Assembly: GCF_000717055.1 (NCBI RefSeq)
Contig: NZ_JNXI01000037.1
Location: 70,500-134,499 of the forward strand
Length of the DNA stretch: 64,000 bases
Direction: 5' to 3'
Origin: Streptomyces iakyrus
GTDB lineage: Bacteria > Actinomycetota > Actinomycetes > Streptomycetales > Streptomycetaceae
In this document: positions 45,547 to 53,836 of the stretch, in pieces
Numbering within the stretch: position 1 is the stretch's first letter
Layout of the letters: each line of letters begins with the position of its first letter
The notes under the pieces: generated by a model
Seen by the model: the letters and a program-made list of their open reading frames with translations, nothing else
Databases searched by the model: none
What the model was told of the DNA's origin: nothing
Program-made: the position numbers and the translations under genes

Positions 45547-47031
45547 ATGGTGGACGAGGGTGCGGGCGAGGGCGCGGCCTGGCTGGGCGTCGACCTGGGC
45601 ACACAGAGCGTCCGGGTGCTGCTCGTCACCGCCTACGGCACGGTCCTCGGCAGCGGATCGGCCCCGCTGACGGGCCGGCGGGACGGGGTGCGGCACGAAC
45701 AGGACCCGCTGCGGTGGTGGGCGGCGCTGTGCGAGGCGTCGCGGGCGGCCCTCGGCTCCGCGCCGCCCGGCCTGCCGGTCGGCGGACTCGCGGTGTGCGG
45801 CACCTCCGGCACGGTCCTGCTGACGGACGGCTCGGGCCGCCCCGTGAGCCCCGCCCTGATGTACGACGACGGGCGGGCGACGGCGCACGCCGCGCGGGCG
45901 CGGGAGGCGGGGCTAGCCGTCCAGGACACCTGGGCGCTGCCGAAGGCACTGTGGCTGCTGGGGGAGTACGGCGGCACCCCGCTGCGCCTGACGCACCAGC
46001 CCGACCTGATCGTCGGCCGGCTCACGGGCGAGCCGCCCCCGGCCGATTCCAGCCATGCCCTGAAGACGGGCTACGACCTGGCGGGCGACCGCTGGCCGGA
46101 GGCCGCCCTGGCCCGACTGGGCCTGCCCGAGGACCTGTTGCCCGAGGTCGTCCGCCCGGGGACGCGCCTCGGCGAGGTCTGCCCGGCCGCCGCCGACGCC
46201 ACCGGCATCCCCGCCGGCACGCCCGTGCTCGCCGGGATGACCGACGGCTGCGCGGCCCAGATCGCGTCGGGCGCACTGCGGCCCGGCTCCTGGAACTCCG
46301 TGCTCGGCACCACGCTCGTGCTGAAGGGCGCCGCCCGCGACCCGGTCCGCGACCCCACCGGCGTGGTCTACAACCACCGTGCTCCGGACGGCACCTGGCT
46401 GCCCGGCGGGGCGTCGAGCGTCGGGGCCGGGGCGCTCACAGCGCACTTCCCGGACGCCGACCCGGCCGGCATGGACGCGCGCGCGGCTGCTCACGAACCG
46501 TCCCGTGCGGTCGCCTACCCGCTGGTGTCACCGGGGGAGCGGTTCCCCTTCCAGGTGCCGGAGGCGACCCCGTTCGTCCTGGGCGACCCGGTGGAGGACG
46601 CCGACCTGTGGGCCGCGCTCCTCCAGGGGGTCGGCCTCACCGAACGCCTGTGCCTGGACTACCTGCACCACCTCGGCGCCCCGCTGGACGGCCCGCTCAC
46701 CTTCACCGGCGGCGGCGCCCGCAGCCCGTACTGGAACCAGCTGCGCGCCGACATCCTGGGCCGCCCGGCCCGCGTGCCCGAGCAGACCGAACCGGCCCTG
46801 GGCATGGCGGCACTGGCCGCCCACGGGGCGTCGAGGGCGGGTGCGCTCGCGGACGTCGCCGAACGCATGGTGCGCGTCCGGACCGTCGTCGAGCCCCGCC
46901 CCGGCCGCACCGCGGCCTTCGCCGAGCCGTACGCGCGTCTGGTCGACGCCCTGCGGGACCGCGGCTGGCTGCCCGGCGCGGTCGCCGCGCACGCACACAG
47001 CCGTCTGAGCGGGGATACTTCCGCATCATGA
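45547..47031 (+). CDS. FGGY-family carbohydrate kinase, xylulokinase-like
   Basis: A 494-residue kinase. WLGVDLGTQSVRVLLV at the N-terminus, LAGMTDGCAAQIASGALRPG in the middle and FTGGGARSPYWNQLRADILG near the C-terminus are complete FGGY hallmarks. The ATG at 45547 has GGGAGG 6 bases upstream. Divergent from the transporter operon and overlapping the next gene by ATGA. Two different FGGY kinases in one locus suggest either two substrates or one pathway with two phosphorylations; substrate not fixed. Confidence 0.92.
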   Translation: MVDEGAGEGAAWLGVDLGTQSVRVLLVTAYGTVLGSGSAPLTGRRDGVRHEQDPLRWWAALCEASRAALGSAPPGLPVGGLAVCGTSGTVLLTDGSGRPVSPALMYDDGRATAHAARAREAGLAVQDTWALPKALWLLGEYGGTPLRLTHQPDLIVGRLTGEPPPADSSHALKTGYDLAGDRWPEAALARLGLPEDLLPEVVRPGTRLGEVCPAAADATGIPAGTPVLAGMTDGCAAQIASGALRPGSWNSVLGTTLVLKGAARDPVRDPTGVVYNHRAPDGTWLPGGASSVGAGALTAHFPDADPAGMDARAAAHEPSRAVAYPLVSPGERFPFQVPEATPFVLGDPVEDADLWAALLQGVGLTERLCLDYLHHLGAPLDGPLTFTGGGARSPYWNQLRADILGRPARVPEQTEPALGMAALAAHGASRAGALADVAERMVRVRTVVEPRPGRTAAFAEPYARLVDALRDRGWLPGAVAAHAHSRLSGDTSAS

Positions 47032-47651
47032 GTACGACCCTCCTGCTGGTCCGCCACGGGCAGACCGTCTGGCACGCCGAGAACCGCTACGCCGGCATCA
47101 GCGACATCGACCTCACCGACACCGGCCGCGCCCAGGCCGAGGCCCTCGGCCGGTGGGCCGCCGCCCATCCCGTCGACGCGATCTGGACGTCCCCGCTGTC
47201 CCGCGCCGTCGCCACCGCCGAGCCCGCCTGCCGTGCCCTCGGCCTGACCCCCCAGAGCGAACCCCACCTGCGCGAATGCGACTTCGGCGTGCTGGAGGGC
47301 CGCACACTCGCCGAGTTCGAGGCCGAGGACCCGGAGTGGGCCGCGGCCTACCGGGCCGACCCGGTGGAGCACTCCTTCCCCGGCGCCGAGGACCCGCGGG
47401 CGGCGGCGGCCCGCGGCGTGCGCGCCCTGCGGGACATCGCCGCGGCCCACCCCGGCGAACGCGTCCTGGTCGTCGCCCACAACACCCTGCTGCGCCTGGT
47501 GCTGTGCACCCTGCTGTCGATCCCGGTCGCCGAATACCGCAGAGTGCTCCCGCGGTTGCGCAACGCGGCCGTCAGCGAACTGCGCGTGAACCCCGACGGT
47601 TCCGCCGCACTCCTCTCACTCAATGTGCCGTGCGAGGCCGATGTGCCGTAG
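47028..47651 (+). CDS. Histidine phosphatase (phosphoglycerate mutase-like)
   Basis: A 207-residue enzyme with the RHG motif (LLVRHGQTVWH), Arg in SPLSRAVATAEP, Glu in RECDFGVLEGR and the second His in VVAHNTLLRL. The ATG overlaps the kinase stop (ATGA), so the two are translationally coupled; it probably dephosphorylates a sugar-phosphate of the pathway. Exact substrate unknown. Confidence 0.92.
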   Translation: MSTTLLLVRHGQTVWHAENRYAGISDIDLTDTGRAQAEALGRWAAAHPVDAIWTSPLSRAVATAEPACRALGLTPQSEPHLRECDFGVLEGRTLAEFEAEDPEWAAAYRADPVEHSFPGAEDPRAAAARGVRALRDIAAAHPGERVLVVAHNTLLRLVLCTLLSIPVAEYRRVLPRLRNAAVSELRVNPDGSAALLSLNVPCEADVP

Positions 47652-47663
47652 CACTATGAGCAC

Positions 47664-48440
47664 ATGAAGCAGATCGACACGTCGGTGCCGCATTCGGCCC
47701 GGATCTGGAACTACTGGCTGGGCGGCAAGGACAACTACCCGGTGGACGAGGCGGCCGGTGACGCGTACACCGCCGTCTTCCCCGGCATCGTCACCATCGC
47801 CCGCAGCAGCCGTGCCTTCCTCGGCCGGAGCATCCGGTATCTCGTCCAGGAGGCCGGCGTACGGCAGTTCCTCGACGTCGGCACCGGCCTGCCGACCGTC
47901 GACAACACCCACGAGGTCGCCCAGCGCCTCGCCCCCGAGGCGCGGATCGTCTACGTCGACAACGACCCGCTGGTCCTCGCGCACGCCCGCGCCCTGCTCA
48001 CCTCCACCCCCGAGGGCGCGACGGCGTACGAGCCCATCAACCTCCACGAGCCGGAGGAGATCCTCGCGGCCGCCGGCAAGACCCTCGACCTCACCCGGCC
48101 CACGGCCCTGATCCTCAGCGGCATCCTGGGGCACGTGGCCGACTACGAGGAGGCCCGCGACCTGGTCCGCCGCCTCATGGCCGGTCTGCCCCCGGGCAGC
48201 TACCTCTCCCTCAACGAGGGCTCACGGGGCACGGACCCGGCCTACGAGCAGGCGCAGGACGCCTACAACGAGACCGGCGCGGTCCCGTACTTCCTGCGGC
48301 CGGTGGAGCAGATCAAGGCGTTCTTCGAGGGCCTGGAGCTGGTGGAACCGGGCGTGGTCTCGGTGCCGCTCTGGCACCCCGAACCGGGCGCGCCGGCCGA
48401 GCCGATCGGCCAGCACGGCGGCCTCGGCCGCAAGCCGTAG
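47664..48440 (+). CDS. SAM-dependent methyltransferase (DUF574 family)
   Basis: A 258-residue protein of the actinobacterial DUF574 family, with the typical start (SARIWNYWLGGKDNYPVDEAAG) and SAM-binding FLDVGTGLPTVDNTHEVAQ and VYVDNDPLVLAHARALL. Function of the family is unknown. ATG at 47664, 12 bases after the phosphatase gene; there is no ribosome binding site, but CACTAT ends 6 bases upstream, so a separate leaderless transcript is possible. Confidence 0.9.
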   Translation: MKQIDTSVPHSARIWNYWLGGKDNYPVDEAAGDAYTAVFPGIVTIARSSRAFLGRSIRYLVQEAGVRQFLDVGTGLPTVDNTHEVAQRLAPEARIVYVDNDPLVLAHARALLTSTPEGATAYEPINLHEPEEILAAAGKTLDLTRPTALILSGILGHVADYEEARDLVRRLMAGLPPGSYLSLNEGSRGTDPAYEQAQDAYNETGAVPYFLRPVEQIKAFFEGLELVEPGVVSVPLWHPEPGAPAEPIGQHGGLGRKP

Positions 48441-48456
48441 CCCCCTACGGGCTACA

Positions 48457-48493
48457 GGAGACCCCCGCGAGTCACGTCCTCGCGGGGGTCTCC
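48457..48493. terminator. Bidirectional terminator of the methyltransferase gene and sodF
   Basis: Perfect 15-bp stem GGAGACCCCCGCGAG / CTCGCGGGGGTCTCC with a 7-base loop. It is also the 3' end of the presumed s-SodF RNA. Confidence 0.9.
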
Positions 48494-48546
48494 GTCTATC
48501 CGCCTGCCGTGCGTGAAAGGTGAGAAGACGATCACGAGGCAGGACG
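48457..48546 (-). ncRNA. Candidate s-SodF, sRNA from the sodF 3'UTR
   Basis: In S. coelicolor a roughly 90-nt RNA processed from the sodF 3'UTR base-pairs with the 5' end of sodN mRNA and lowers nickel SOD. Here the sodF 3'UTR is about 100 nt, ends in a strong terminator, and on the minus strand carries TCTTCTCACCTTTC, the complement of a GAAAGGTGAGAAGA ribosome-binding segment. Boundaries are set from the reported length, not from data; sodN is not in this window. Confidence 0.55.
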
Positions 48547-48556
48547 CTTCACGGCC

Positions 48557-49204
48557 TCAGGGGGCCAGCAGCAGCACATCCGCCCGGGACTTGGCGGCCT
48601 CGTAACGACGGGCCACGTCCTGCCAGTTGACGACCTGCCACATCGCCTCGATGAAGTCGACCTTCTGGTTGCGGTACTGGAGGTAGAAGGCGTGCTCCCA
48701 GGCGTCGAAGACGAGGATCGGGGTGGCGCCCTGGCCGACGTTGCCCTGGTGGTCGTAGACCTGCTCCACGATCAGCCGCCCGCTCAGCGGCTCGTACGCG
48801 AGCACGCCCCAGCCCGAACCCTGCGTCGTGGCCGACGCCTTGGACAGCTGCGCCTTGAAGTGCGCGAAGGAGCCGAAGGACTCGGTGATCGCGTCCGCGA
48901 GCTCACCCACCCCGTCCTGCGCGAGCGGCTCGCCGCCGCCGTCCTTCGGACCGGTCATGTTCTGCCAGTAGATGCTGTGCAGGATGTGCCCGGAGAGATG
49001 GAAGGCCAGGTTCTTCTCCAGCCCGTTGATCGACCCCCACGTCTCCTTGTCCCGCGCCTCGGCCAGCTGCTCCAGCGTGTCGTTGGCGCCCTTCACATAG
49101 GCGGCGTGGTGCTTGTCGTGATGCAGCTCGATGATCTCGGGGCTGATCACGGGGGCGAGCGCGGAGTAGTCGTACGGCAGTTCGGGCAACGTGTAGACGG
49201 GCAT
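48557..49204 (-). CDS. sodF: Iron (Fe/Zn) superoxide dismutase
   Basis: A 215-residue Fe/Mn-family SOD that converts superoxide to peroxide and oxygen in the cytoplasm. Metal ligands are visible: His28 (IELHHDKHH), the His of [10 protein letters not shown], and Asp/His in [27 protein letters not shown] residues fit the Fe form of Streptomyces. The ATG at 49204 has GGAGGGG upstream. A nickel-responsive Nur site overlaps the promoter, so it should be off when nickel allows NiSOD. Confidence 0.96.
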   Translation of the reverse strand: MPVYTLPELPYDYSALAPVISPEIIELHHDKHHAAYVKGANDTLEQLAEARDKETWGSINGLEKNLAFHLSGHILHSIYWQNMTGPKDGGGEPLAQDGVGELADAITESFGSFAHFKAQLSKASATTQGSGWGVLAYEPLSGRLIVEQVYDHQGNVGQGATPILVFDAWEHAFYLQYRNQKVDFIEAMWQVVNWQDVARRYEAAKSRADVLLLAP

Positions 49205-49228
49205 GGGCGGGATCCCCTCCGGACCTTA

Positions 49229-49245
49229 TTGCAACTAACTTGCAA
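49229..49245. promoter_or_regulatory. Nur (nickel-uptake regulator) box at the sodF promoter
   Basis: TTGCAA-CTAAC-TTGCAA equals the Nur consensus tTGCaa-N5-ttGCAA. It starts 25 bases upstream of the sodF ATG and 4 bases downstream of a TAACGT -10 candidate (49250-49255, minus strand), so bound Nur would cover the transcription start. Confidence 0.88.
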
Positions 49246-49295
49246 GTGCACGTTAGCAGCAGGAGGGTGTCGGTGAGTGGTCCAGGCATGAGAAA

Positions 49296-49320
49296 AGCCC
49301 CCGCGTGTGTCGCGGGGGCT
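49296..49320 (-). terminator. Terminator of the amino acid permease gene
   Basis: AGCCCCCGCG / CGCGGGGGCT stem with a 5-base loop, followed on the minus strand by a short T-run. It separates the permease from sodF. Confidence 0.85.
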
Positions 49321-49334
49321 CCGGCGGTGGCTTC

Positions 49335-50714
49335 CTACTGCTTGGCGCGGGCCTTCTGCCATGCGTACCCGACAACCGCCAGGACCAGGATCATCCCGCC
49401 CGTCGAATACAGCTGCACCCGCGTGTCCGGCTCCCGGGCCATCAGGACGAAGACCGCGGCCATGCCCGCCAGGGCGACCCAGGTCAGCCAGGGGAACGCC
49501 CACATGCGCACGGCCAGCTTCTCGGGGGCCTCGCGCTCCAGGCGGCGGCGCAGGCGCAGCTGCGAGACGGCGATGAAGATCCAGACGGCCAGGATCACCG
49601 CGCCGATCATGTTCAGCAGCCAGGCGAAGACGTCGTCGGGCCGCCAGTAGCTCAGCAGCACGCACAGGAACCCGAACACCGAGGACGCCAGCACGGCGAT
49701 CCGCGGCACCCCGCCCGAGACCCGGCCAAGACCCTTCGGGCCCTGGCCGCGCTCCACCAGCGAGTACGCGATGCGGGAGGCGCCGTAGATGTTGGCGTTC
49801 ATCGCCGACAGCAGGGCGACCAGCACGACCACGTTCATCAGCTGGCCGGCGCCCGGGATGCCGAGTTCGTCGAGGGCGGCGACGTACGGGCCCTTCTCGA
49901 CGACCTCCTTGGAGTCCCAGGGGACGAGCGTGACGATGACGGCCATCGAGCCGATGTAGAACAGCGCGATGCGCCACATCGCCGTACGGACCGCGCTCGC
50001 GACGCCCTGGACGGGGTTCTCCGACTCGGCCGCCGCGATGGTGACCGTCTCCAGGCCGCCGTAGGCGAAGACCGAGGCGAGCAGGCCGATGACCAGGCCC
50101 TCACCGCCGTTCGGCAGGAAGTCCGTGAGGTGGCTCGCACCGGGGGAGTCCGTGCCGGGCAGGATCCCGAGGATCGCCAGGACGCCGAGCACCAGGAACA
50201 GGGTGATCGCGCCGACCTTCAGCGCCGCGAACCAGAATTCGAACTCGCCGAAGTTCTTCACGGCCGCGAGGTTCGTGCCGCAGAAGACGACCATGAACAG
50301 CGCCACCCACGCCCACTCCGGCGTGCCCGGCAGCCAGCCGCTGACGATCTTCGCGGCGCCGATGCCCTCCAGGCCGACGGCCGTGCAGAGCAGCACCCAG
50401 AAGGACCAGCCGGCGGTGAACCCGGCCCAGGGCCCGATCGCCCGCTCGGCGTGCGCCGAGAACGACCCCGACGACGGATACGCCGCCGACATCTCGCCGA
50501 GCATCCGCATCACCAGCATCACGAGGACACCGGAGAGGGCGTAGGCGACCACGATCGACGGACCGGCCGCGGCGATACCGGCACCGGAGCCGACGAACAG
50601 ACCGGCTCCGATCACCCCGCCGAGGGCGATCATCGACAGGTGGCGCTGCTTCAGGCCGTGGGAGAGGGAAGCGTCCGTGCCGGACGGCTTCCCCGTGGTG
50701 GTGCTGGTGGGCAT
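49335..50714 (-). CDS. Amino acid permease (APC superfamily, GabP-like), copy 1
   Basis: A 459-residue, 12-helix amino acid/proton symporter. N-terminal GLKQRHLSMIALGGVIGAGLF with the helix-1 GVIGAGLFVGSG loop, SYPSSGSFSAHAERAIGPWAGF and the helix-8 region are typical of the GABA/D-Ser/Gly group. ATG at 50714. A paralogue lies at 61365-62855. Substrate not fixed. Confidence 0.92.
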   Translation of the reverse strand: MPTSTTTGKPSGTDASLSHGLKQRHLSMIALGGVIGAGLFVGSGAGIAAAGPSIVVAYALSGVLVMLVMRMLGEMSAAYPSSGSFSAHAERAIGPWAGFTAGWSFWVLLCTAVGLEGIGAAKIVSGWLPGTPEWAWVALFMVVFCGTNLAAVKNFGEFEFWFAALKVGAITLFLVLGVLAILGILPGTDSPGASHLTDFLPNGGEGLVIGLLASVFAYGGLETVTIAAAESENPVQGVASAVRTAMWRIALFYIGSMAVIVTLVPWDSKEVVEKGPYVAALDELGIPGAGQLMNVVVLVALLSAMNANIYGASRIAYSLVERGQGPKGLGRVSGGVPRIAVLASSVFGFLCVLLSYWRPDDVFAWLLNMIGAVILAVWIFIAVSQLRLRRRLEREAPEKLAVRMWAFPWLTWVALAGMAAVFVLMAREPDTRVQLYSTGGMILVLAVVGYAWQKARAKQ

Positions 50715-50770
50715 GGGCGCGGCTCGTCCAATGCGTGAGGGCGTACGTGGGCAAAAACGCCGCCAGTCTC

Positions 50771-50802
50771 GGATGCCTCCCCGCCCCGACGGAGAGGCAT
50801 CC
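50771..50802 (-). terminator. Terminator of the sulfonate operon
   Basis: GGATGCCTC / GAGGCATCC stem, 33 bases past the stop of the dioxygenase gene. Confidence 0.75.
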
Positions 50803-50834
50803 CAGCATGTGGACAGTCGTGTCGCTCTGTGTCG

Positions 50835-51728
50835 CTAGGCGGCGACCGGTGTGTAGTGCGAGGCGTCGCCCTCGATGACGTAGCTCTCCTTGCCCTCCAC
50901 CCCCACGGGGACGTCCCCGGCGACCGTCACCCGGTGCAGGCGGCGTGGCCGGCCGTCGTAGTTGTCGACGGCGTAGTGCTGGGTGATGCGGTTGTCGAAC
51001 AGGACGAGCTGGTTCGGCGACCAGCGGTGGCGCAGGATGTTCTCCGGCCGGGTGACGTACGCCTGGAGCAGGTCGAGGATCTTGCGGGACTCCCCGGTGG
51101 ACAGGCCCACGATCCGCTGGGCGAAGCCGCCGATGAACAGGCCCCGCTCCCCGGTCAGCGGGTGGACGCGGACCACCGGGTGGACCGTGCGGTACGTGAT
51201 CGAGGTGAACTGGGCGCGCCGGGCGGACTGCTCCTCGTCGACCTCCTCCTCGGGGACGGCGTAGTCGTAGTCGTTGGTGTGCTCGGCCCACAGCGTGTCC
51301 GCGAGGCCGCGCAGCGAGTCGGGCAGGTTCCGGTAGGCGGCGGCCGAGCTGGCGATCAGCGTCTCGCCGCCGTAGGGCGGGACGGTGATGCTGCGCAGGC
51401 TGGTGGCCTGCGGCGGGTTGAGGACGAACGTGACGTCGGTGTGCCAGTGGTTGGCGGCCCGGCCGCCCTCGCTGTCGACCGGCAGCACGTTCGGGGCGCC
51501 GTCGACGGCCGACACCGTCGGATGGGCGGTGGTGATGTCGCCGAAGTGGCGGACGAAGGCCTGCTGGCCCGCGTCGTCCAGGCCCTCCGCGTCGAAGACC
51601 AGGGCCTTGTGCGCGTTGAGCGCCTCGCGCAGGGCGGTGGAGGTCTCCTGGTCGAGGGGCCGGGTCAGGTCGACGCCCTCGACGCGGGCGCCGATGTTCG
51701 CGGTGACCTTGTGGATTCGGATGCTCAT
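50835..51728 (-). CDS. TauD/TfdA-family alpha-ketoglutarate dioxygenase
   Basis: A 297-residue non-haem iron dioxygenase. Iron ligands His96 and Asp98 (HWHTDVTF) and His251 (ITQHYAVDNYDG), with the 2-oxoglutarate-binding Arg in GRPRRLHRVTV. The family splits taurine, alkyl sulfates and related compounds, releasing sulfite or sulfate. Length and sequence are closer to alkylsulfatase AtsK than to TauD. Last gene of a five-gene sulfur-scavenging operon. Confidence 0.92.
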   Translation of the reverse strand: MSIRIHKVTANIGARVEGVDLTRPLDQETSTALREALNAHKALVFDAEGLDDAGQQAFVRHFGDITTAHPTVSAVDGAPNVLPVDSEGGRAANHWHTDVTFVLNPPQATSLRSITVPPYGGETLIASSAAAYRNLPDSLRGLADTLWAEHTNDYDYAVPEEEVDEEQSARRAQFTSITYRTVHPVVRVHPLTGERGLFIGGFAQRIVGLSTGESRKILDLLQAYVTRPENILRHRWSPNQLVLFDNRITQHYAVDNYDGRPRRLHRVTVAGDVPVGVEGKESYVIEGDASHYTPVAA

Positions 51729-51761
51729 GGCTGTGTTCCTTCCGGAGGGGAGTCGGGCGGG

Positions 51762-53105
51762 TCAGACGAGTGCCGGGGCGACGACGTGCTGGTTGGCGGG
51801 GCGCGGGAGGCCGTAGCGCTCCCGCAGGGTGCGGCGGGCGTCGCCGTACCCGGTGCGGAGCAGGCCGCGGGCCCGCAGGATCGGGACGACGTGGTCCACG
51901 AAGGCGTCGAGGCCGGAGGGCAGGACGGGCGGCATGATGTTGAAGCCGTCGGCGGCGCCCGACTCGAACCAGAGCTGGATCGTGTCGGCGACCTGCTCGG
52001 GCGTCCCGGCGACGGTGAGGTGCCCGCGGCCTCCGCCCAGGCGCCCGATCAGCTGCCGGACGGTGAGCCGCTCGCGCCGGGCCAGCCCGACGATGAGCGT
52101 GTAGCGGCTCTTGGCGCCCTCGATGGCGCTCTCCGGCGGCAGATCGGCCGGCAGCGGGCCGTCCAGCTCCAGGGTGCCCGGGTCCAGGTGCAGCAGCCGT
52201 TCCAGGTGGTTCACTCCGTGCGCGTGCACGATGTGGTCCTCCAGGACCCGCTCGTCCGCCCGCGCCTCGGCCTCCGTGGAGCCGAGCACCGGGACGATGC
52301 CGGGCAGCACCTTGACGTGGTCCGCGTCCCGGCCCGCCGCGACCGTCCGGGACTTGAGGTCGGCGTAGAAGGCCCGCGCGTCCTCGACGGTCTGCTGGGC
52401 GGTGAACACCGCCTCCGCGTACCGGGCGGCGAACCGCTTGCCGTCCTCGGAGGAGCCGGCCTGCACGAGCAGCGGGTAACCCTGCGGGGAGCGGGGCACG
52501 TTGAGCGCCCCCTCGACGCTGAAGTAGCGCCCTCGGTGCCGTGGCGGGTGGATCTTCGCGTCGTCGCCCCACACGCCCGCCGCCTTGTCGGCGACGATCG
52601 CGTCGTCCTCCCAGCTGTCCCACAGCTTCAGCGCCACGTCGAGGAACTCGGCGGCCCGCGCGTACCGCTCCGCGTGCGCCGGCTCGGCGTCCAGACCGAA
52701 GTTCCGGGCGGCCTCGGCACCGGCGGTCGTGACGATGTTCCAGCCCGCCCGGCCGCCGCTGAGGTGATCCAGCGTGGCGAACTTCCGGGCCAGGTTGTAC
52801 GGCGAGTTGTACGAGGTGGAGGCCGTGGCGATCAGGCCGATGTGCTCGGTCGCCGTCGCCAGCGCCGTCAGCAGCGTGATCGGCTCCAGCGCCCCCGCGG
52901 GCCGCTGTCCGACACTGCTCCACAGCTGTGGGCCGTCGGCGAGGAACAGCGAGTCGAAGGTGCCGCGCTCGGCGGTCCGGGCGAGCCGTACGTAGTGAGC
53001 CAGGTCCACATGGGCGTACGGGTCGCTCTCCGGCAGCCGCCACGACGCCTCGTGGTGGCCGGTGTTCATCAGGAACGCGTTCAGATGGAGCTGTCTGCGG
53101 GTCAT
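51762..53105 (-). CDS. LLM-class flavin-dependent monooxygenase (NtaA/SnaA/DszA type)
   Basis: A 447-residue FMN-dependent monooxygenase of the NtaA/SnaA/DszA branch, seen in desulfurisation of sulfones and in EDTA/NTA breakdown. Typical segments: MTRRQLHLNAFLMNTGHHEASWR, LSGGRAGWNIVTT, and the C-terminal GTPEQVADTIQLWFESGAADGFNIMPP. The ATG at 53105 overlaps the ATPase stop as ATGA. Acts after uptake to release sulfite from an organosulfur compound; a flavin reductase is not encoded nearby. Confidence 0.92.
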   Translation of the reverse strand: MTRRQLHLNAFLMNTGHHEASWRLPESDPYAHVDLAHYVRLARTAERGTFDSLFLADGPQLWSSVGQRPAGALEPITLLTALATATEHIGLIATASTSYNSPYNLARKFATLDHLSGGRAGWNIVTTAGAEAARNFGLDAEPAHAERYARAAEFLDVALKLWDSWEDDAIVADKAAGVWGDDAKIHPPRHRGRYFSVEGALNVPRSPQGYPLLVQAGSSEDGKRFAARYAEAVFTAQQTVEDARAFYADLKSRTVAAGRDADHVKVLPGIVPVLGSTEAEARADERVLEDHIVHAHGVNHLERLLHLDPGTLELDGPLPADLPPESAIEGAKSRYTLIVGLARRERLTVRQLIGRLGGGRGHLTVAGTPEQVADTIQLWFESGAADGFNIMPPVLPSGLDAFVDHVVPILRARGLLRTGYGDARRTLRERYGLPRPANQHVVAPALV

Positions 53106-53836
53106 CGATGGTCCTCCGTGACACCGAGCGCGGCCAGCAGCCGCTCCCGGTACTCGCCGAGCAGGGGATCGCGGTACGACCGCGGGTGCGCGCGGTCGAT
53201 GGTGAGGTCGAGGCCGATGCGGCCCTCCTCCAGGACGAGCACCCGGTCGGCGAGCACGATCGCCTCGTCCACGTCGTGCGTGACCAGCAGCACCGAGGGC
53301 CGGTGGCGCTCCCACAACTCCCGGAGCAGGCCGTGCATCCGGATCCGGGTCAGCGCGTCCAACGCCCCGAACGGCTCGTCGGCCAGCAGCAGTTCCGGCT
53401 CCCGTACGAGCGACCGGGCCAGGGCGGCGCGCTGGGCCTCCCCGCCGGACAGCTCGCCCGGCCAGGCCCGCTCGCGGCCCTTCAGCCCGACCTCCTCCAG
53501 GGCCGCACGGCCCCTGCGTCCGGCATCCTTGCCCTCCGCGCCGAGCAGCACGTTGTCGAGGACCCGCCGCCAGGGCAGCAGCCGGGAGTCCTGGAAGACC
53601 ACCGACACCCGCTCGGGCGCGATCAGCTGCCCGGAGCCCGTGACGCCGTGGTCGAGTCCGGCGATGGCCCGCAGCAGGGTGCTCTTGCCGGAGCCGCTGT
53701 GCCCGAGCAGGGCCGTCAGCTGCCCGGCCGGCAGGTCGAGGTCGATGCCGTCGAGGACCGTGCGCCCGTCGAACGACCTGGTCAGACCGCGCAGTTGGAC
53801 GGCGGGGCGGGTCAGCTGCTCAGTGTGCGGCGCCAT
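53102..53836 (-). CDS. ssuB: Sulfonate/nitrate-type ABC ATPase (SsuB-like)
   Basis: A 244-residue ATPase with Walker A GHSGSGKST, the Q-loop VSVVFQDSRLLPWRRVLDNV typical of SsuB/TauB, signature LSGGE and Walker B LLLADEPFGALD. The ATG at 53836 lies 25 bases inside the permease gene. The gene symbol reflects the family; the true substrate (sulfonate, sulfate ester) is not determined. Confidence 0.9.
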   Translation of the reverse strand: MAPHTEQLTRPAVQLRGLTRSFDGRTVLDGIDLDLPAGQLTALLGHSGSGKSTLLRAIAGLDHGVTGSGQLIAPERVSVVFQDSRLLPWRRVLDNVLLGAEGKDAGRRGRAALEEVGLKGRERAWPGELSGGEAQRAALARSLVREPELLLADEPFGALDALTRIRMHGLLRELWERHRPSVLLVTHDVDEAIVLADRVLVLEEGRIGLDLTIDRAHPRSYRDPLLGEYRERLLAALGVTEDHR

